Shown here one piece after another: positions 12,521 through 15,089 of a stretch of 15,089 nucleotides of DNA (positions are counted from its first letter, which is position 1; every line of letters begins with the position of its first letter). The stretch is from an uncultured Methanomassiliicoccales archaeon (lineage in GTDB: Archaea; Thermoplasmatota; Thermoplasmata; Methanomassiliicoccales; Methanomethylophilaceae): positions 1 through 15,089 of the forward strand of contig CAKQHC010000032.1 in NCBI GenBank assembly GCA_934234005.1, given 5' to 3'. Under the pieces are notes generated by a model. It worked only from the letters and a program-made list of their open reading frames with translations. It made no database searches and was not told the origin of the DNA. Made by a program: the position numbers and the translations under genes.

Positions 12521-14329
12521 TCACGATTGCTTCTTGTCTGTATTGTCGACGTTGACCTTTTTCCTCTGCCTTCCGCCGGTTTTACGCAGTTTTCCCTGTT
12601 CCAAAGCCCATTCGAAACTTTTCTCTTCGGCAGGAGTAATCAGAACACGGTCTCCTTTGGCGTATTTCTTGCCGGAAACCCAATTTGTAAACGGTGCCAA
12701 CACACGATACTCGTCCGCATCCATTACGACTTCGCGGACATTGGGGCGGCCTTTCATCTCAGAATAGGTTCCTGTAAACATCGTTGCTTTTCCGTCTTTA
12801 ACCTCAATCATCTTTGTACAGACTGTATCGAGGAAATATCTGTCGTGAGTCACCGTTAGAATCGTACCGTCGTATTCCGTAAGTGCTTCTTCGATAGCGT
12901 GTTTGGCAGGAATGTCGAGATAGTTTGTAGGTTCATCCAAAACCAGTAAATTGGTTGCATCCAAAAGAAGCATGCACATTGCCACCCTTGCCCTCTGTCC
13001 GCCCGACAGGGTAGAAATAGGACGCTCAACATCCTCTCCGACCAACAGGAAACGGGCCAGCATTTGGCGGGCATCGGCTCTGCGCTCCTTTCCGATCAAC
13101 TGAAGCAACTGCTCTTCGGCCGTGAGTTTCATGTCCAAACGGTCATGGTTCTGCGCATAGTATCCGATCTTGGCACCGGGCGCCACCCACAGTTCTCCGG
13201 TACTGTCAATCTGCCCGAGCAATGCCTTGACCAGAGTGGATTTTCCTTCTCCGTTGGATCCGTATATTCCGATTTTATCTCCTTTGTGAATGTCCAGATT
13301 CACATGGGACAGAATCGTCCTGCCTCCGAGATCAACTTCCAAATCCTTGGCCGTAAGAACATTCTTTCCTGATTTATGCGCAGCCTGTATTCTGACGGTG
13401 ATTTCCTTCGACTCTTCCGGCTTTTCTTTCTCTTCCATTTTGGCGATAAGTTTCTCGCGCGTTTTGTGTGTGGTGAGGAACCATTGGTCTTTGTGGAGCT
13501 GTGCCGCAATGTCTTCCTGTTTCTTCTTTTGAGACATATATTTGCGGTATTCTTTCTCCATTCTGTCCAAATCCAACATCTTTTTCAGAATAAAATCGGA
13601 ATAGTTTCCCTTATATTCCCTTGATTTTCCGTTTGATATCTCCAGCATGCGCGTTGCAATCTTATCCAGAAAATATCTGTCGTGACTGATGACAAGAACG
13701 GCGCAATGCGTTTTCAGAAGATAATCCTCAAGCCATTCCACGGTAGTGATGTCAAGATGGGAAGTGGGTTCGTCCATAACAAGCAGATCGCAGTCGTCCG
13801 CCTGTACGACAATCCTTGAGAGCATTACCTTTGTTCTTTCGCCTCCCGAAAGAGAATCCATGGTGCGGTCCATCATATCTGCGGACAGTCCTACCTTTTC
13901 CAAAGCCGCACGGAGATTTTCCTCGTCTTCCATGTCGGATGCCGCCAATTGGGCTTCCAGTTTCGCATTCTCTTCCGCCAGGGCATTCCAGTCTATGTCG
14001 CCGCCGGCAATCATCAGGTCTTCGATTTCTTTCAGACGTCTTTTGATATTCTCGATATGCCCGTACGGTCTTCCGAGAACATCTCTGACGGTAAATTCGG
14101 CAGAAGATTCGGCAAACTGCTCCAGATAGCCTATTCTCTCGGTATTACGAATGAGTTCGCCCGTATCGGGTTTCATTTCTCCGAGGATGATTTTTAAAAA
14201 TGTGCTTTTACCGGCACCGTTTATGCCTATAAGTCCGATACTGTCGCCTTCGTTAATCTGAAGACTTACATCGGTCAGAACTTTGACCGGTCCGAATGAT
14301 TTTGCGATAGCTTGGGCTTTTAGGAGCAT
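12521..14329 (-). CDS. ABC-F family ATPase (ribosome-associated type)
   Basis: 602 residues with two ABC domains and no membrane part. First domain: Walker A GINGAGKST 35-43, signature LSGGE 160-164, Walker B LLVMDEPTSHLD 182-193, H-loop histidine 216. Inter-domain linker about 225-315, rich in Lys/Glu helices (KKMLDLDRMEKEYRKYMSQK). Second domain: Walker A GSNGEGKST 357-365, signature LSGGQ 441-445, Walker B LLVLDEPTNYLD 461-472, H-loop histidine 495. The C-terminal extension 525-602 ends in a basic tail. ABC-F proteins act on the ribosome, in translation quality control or antibiotic protection; which applies here cannot be told. The family is mainly bacterial, so acquisition from bacteria is plausible. 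A TATA-like TTTAGTA is 22-29 bases before ATG 14329; AAGGT lies only about two to three bases before it. Confidence 0.93.
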   Translation of the reverse strand: MLLKAQAIAKSFGPVKVLTDVSLQINEGDSIGLIGINGAGKSTFLKIILGEMKPDTGELIRNTERIGYLEQFAESSAEFTVRDVLGRPYGHIENIKRRLKEIEDLMIAGGDIDWNALAEENAKLEAQLAASDMEDEENLRAALEKVGLSADMMDRTMDSLSGGERTKVMLSRIVVQADDCDLLVMDEPTSHLDITTVEWLEDYLLKTHCAVLVISHDRYFLDKIATRMLEISNGKSREYKGNYSDFILKKMLDLDRMEKEYRKYMSQKKKQEDIAAQLHKDQWFLTTHKTREKLIAKMEEKEKPEESKEITVRIQAAHKSGKNVLTAKDLEVDLGGRTILSHVNLDIHKGDKIGIYGSNGEGKSTLVKALLGQIDSTGELWVAPGAKIGYYAQNHDRLDMKLTAEEQLLQLIGKERRADARQMLARFLLVGEDVERPISTLSGGQRARVAMCMLLLDATNLLVLDEPTNYLDIPAKHAIEEALTEYDGTILTVTHDRYFLDTVCTKMIEVKDGKATMFTGTYSEMKGRPNVREVVMDADEYRVLAPFTNWVSGKKYAKGDRVLITPAEEKSFEWALEQGKLRKTGGRQRKKVNVDNTDKKQS

Positions 14330-14350
14330 GAACCTTCATAGAAGGCCACA

Positions 14351-14358
14351 TACTAAAT
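14351..14358 (-). promoter_or_regulatory. TATA-like box of the ABC-F gene
   Basis: Minus strand reads AATTTAGTA here, about 25 bases before ATG 14329, consistent with a transcript beginning at or near the start codon. Confidence 0.4.
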
Positions 14359-14421
14359 TGAAACGGTAGATATCCGCCTAATGCTTTGGTGTATGTGCTG
14401 ACCATCATAAAATATGCAACA

Positions 14422-14437
14422 GTGAACTCGCGCTCAC
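14422..14437 (-). terminator. Possible terminator hairpin of the restriction-subunit gene
   Basis: GTGAGC-GCGA-GTTCAC gives a six-base-pair stem (one G-T pair) closed by a GNRA tetraloop, 47 bases after the HsdR stop; an AT-rich but not T-only stretch follows. Confidence 0.35.
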
Positions 14438-14483
14438 ACCGTCATGTCTCAAGTACAGAGCTTTAAATTGATTATCTTGTTCG

Positions 14484-15089
14484 TCATCCATCCATAGACG
14501 TTATATCAAGATGGGTTTTTGCATTATCATTGATTTTGTTTATAATATTGACAATATCCAACATTTCTTTATTGTTAAATAAACGCGTCATATTAGCCGG
14601 TTTATCAAATGGAGATTTCATTAAATTCGAAACATCCATAACTCCTTCATTTTCAACATATTGAATTAATTTATGTACAAATTGAATCTGTTGCTGATTC
14701 AATGAAGAATCGTTGATGAATCTTGAAAAAGCTTCCATTGTTGAATTATGATCGAGTTTTACCATTTTACGTATCATAACTCCGAGATCCATATCGCCGT
14801 ATGCTTCAGAATAATCTCCGGGTGTTCCAAGTTCTTGAGTAAATATACGCATCAGCTCCGACACATCGTCGGCATCCAATGGGAGATTGTGGTTGATTTT
14901 GAATATTGGTCCCTCGTCCTTATGGGCACTCACATACCGATTCACTTTAATGCGGTAATCTTCAAAATCGTACCCGAACGTTGTAGGTCTTCCCTCTTCA
15001 GATTGAATTGCAGTATCGGTTATACTGGTGATAATTGGTTTTATGGATTCCCTTTCCAAGAATTGCATTAGCTCACGGAGATCTATTCC
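14484..15089 (-). CDS. hsdR: Type I restriction enzyme R subunit (HsdR), C-terminal fragment at window edge
   Basis: 201 residues are visible; the frame is open to the right edge, so the helicase and nuclease domains lie outside. The visible part matches the C-terminal helical region of EcoEI-type HsdR: GVMIRKMVKLDHNSTMEAF (GLxIRxxVgLD pattern), then LNQQQIQFVHKLIQYVENEGVMD, then LMKSPFDKPANMTRLF. This region docks HsdR onto the HsdM/HsdS methyltransferase complex. The full enzyme cleaves foreign DNA after ATP-driven translocation. The stretch is clearly more AT-rich than the rest of the window, typical of laterally moved restriction systems. The internal Met at 15068 is not the start, because GIDLREL precedes it in frame. 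Family call is confident; subtype is from memory. Confidence 0.85.
   Translation of the reverse strand, partial: GIDLRELMQFLERESIKPIITSITDTAIQSEEGRPTTFGYDFEDYRIKVNRYVSAHKDEGPIFKINHNLPLDADDVSELMRIFTQELGTPGDYSEAYGDMDLGVMIRKMVKLDHNSTMEAFSRFINDSSLNQQQIQFVHKLIQYVENEGVMDVSNLMKSPFDKPANMTRLFNNKEMLDIVNIINKINDNAKTHLDITSMDG

Noticed and set aside
12342..12859. Plus-strand frames of 136-141 codons
   Set aside because: They are antisense to the ABC-F C-terminus and the 34-residue gene, with Ser/Phe-rich composition typical of shadow frames.
1..15089. CRISPR array, rRNA genes, insertion sequence ends or transposase
   Set aside because: No regularly spaced repeats, rRNA-like stretches or transposase motifs were seen on either strand.

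Overview
The window looks like chromosomal DNA from a euryarchaeal (Thermoplasmatota-type) archaeon, most plausibly a gut-type member of the Methanomassiliicoccales / Methanomethylophilaceae. That assignment is inference. What supports it: AT-rich TATA-like boxes about 25 bases before several start codons with no Shine-Dalgarno site (leaderless genes), oligo-T terminators, an archaeal exosome-associated RNA-binding protein (COG1325 type), CxxC zinc-ribbon small proteins, a dockerin-bearing iron-type binding protein, and bacterial-type genes (ABC-F ATPase, YdbC/PC4 protein) of the kind gut archaea acquire. No methanogenesis or rRNA gene is present to confirm it.

Layout. 1-910 (-): 3'-truncated flavin reductase of the thioredoxin-reductase fold lacking the CxxC, best read as ferredoxin-NADP reductase. 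1123-2238 (+): compact four-gene operon (Cys-rich PAS protein, 32-aa membrane peptide, FMN-binding split-barrel protein, 2-TM protein). 2361-3858 (-): zinc-ribbon small protein, HEAT-like protein with C-terminal zinc ribbon, and a YdbC/PC4-like protein followed by a clear terminator. 4056-5330 (+): CNNM/CorC-type membrane protein with CBS domains, overlapping tail-to-tail with a (-) pair (5300-6231): COG1325 RNA-binding protein and a membrane-anchored PH-like protein. 6329-6403 (+): tRNA-Ile(GAU). 6853-10322 (+): iron-chelate/cobalamin-type ABC importer (dockerin-fused binding protein, permease, ATPase), with a strong hairpin between the first two genes. 10448-10870 (+): leaderless protein with a phage-like N-terminal domain and a C-terminal helix-turn-helix.

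10877-12443 is an accessory-looking cluster of small genes. Four are mutually homologous ~80-aa proteins that I cannot assign to a known family (three in an operon, one alone); two are tiny basic proteins. 12521-14329 (-): ABC-F ATPase. 14484 to the right edge (-): C-terminal part of a type I restriction HsdR subunit in visibly more AT-rich DNA, suggesting the edge of a restriction-modification island.

The most interesting item is the unassigned four-member small-protein family; next are the dockerin-binding-protein fusion with its odd ATPase (Q-loop Gln replaced by Val) and the Cys-rich PAS / flavin-binding operon facing a ferredoxin-NADP reductase.
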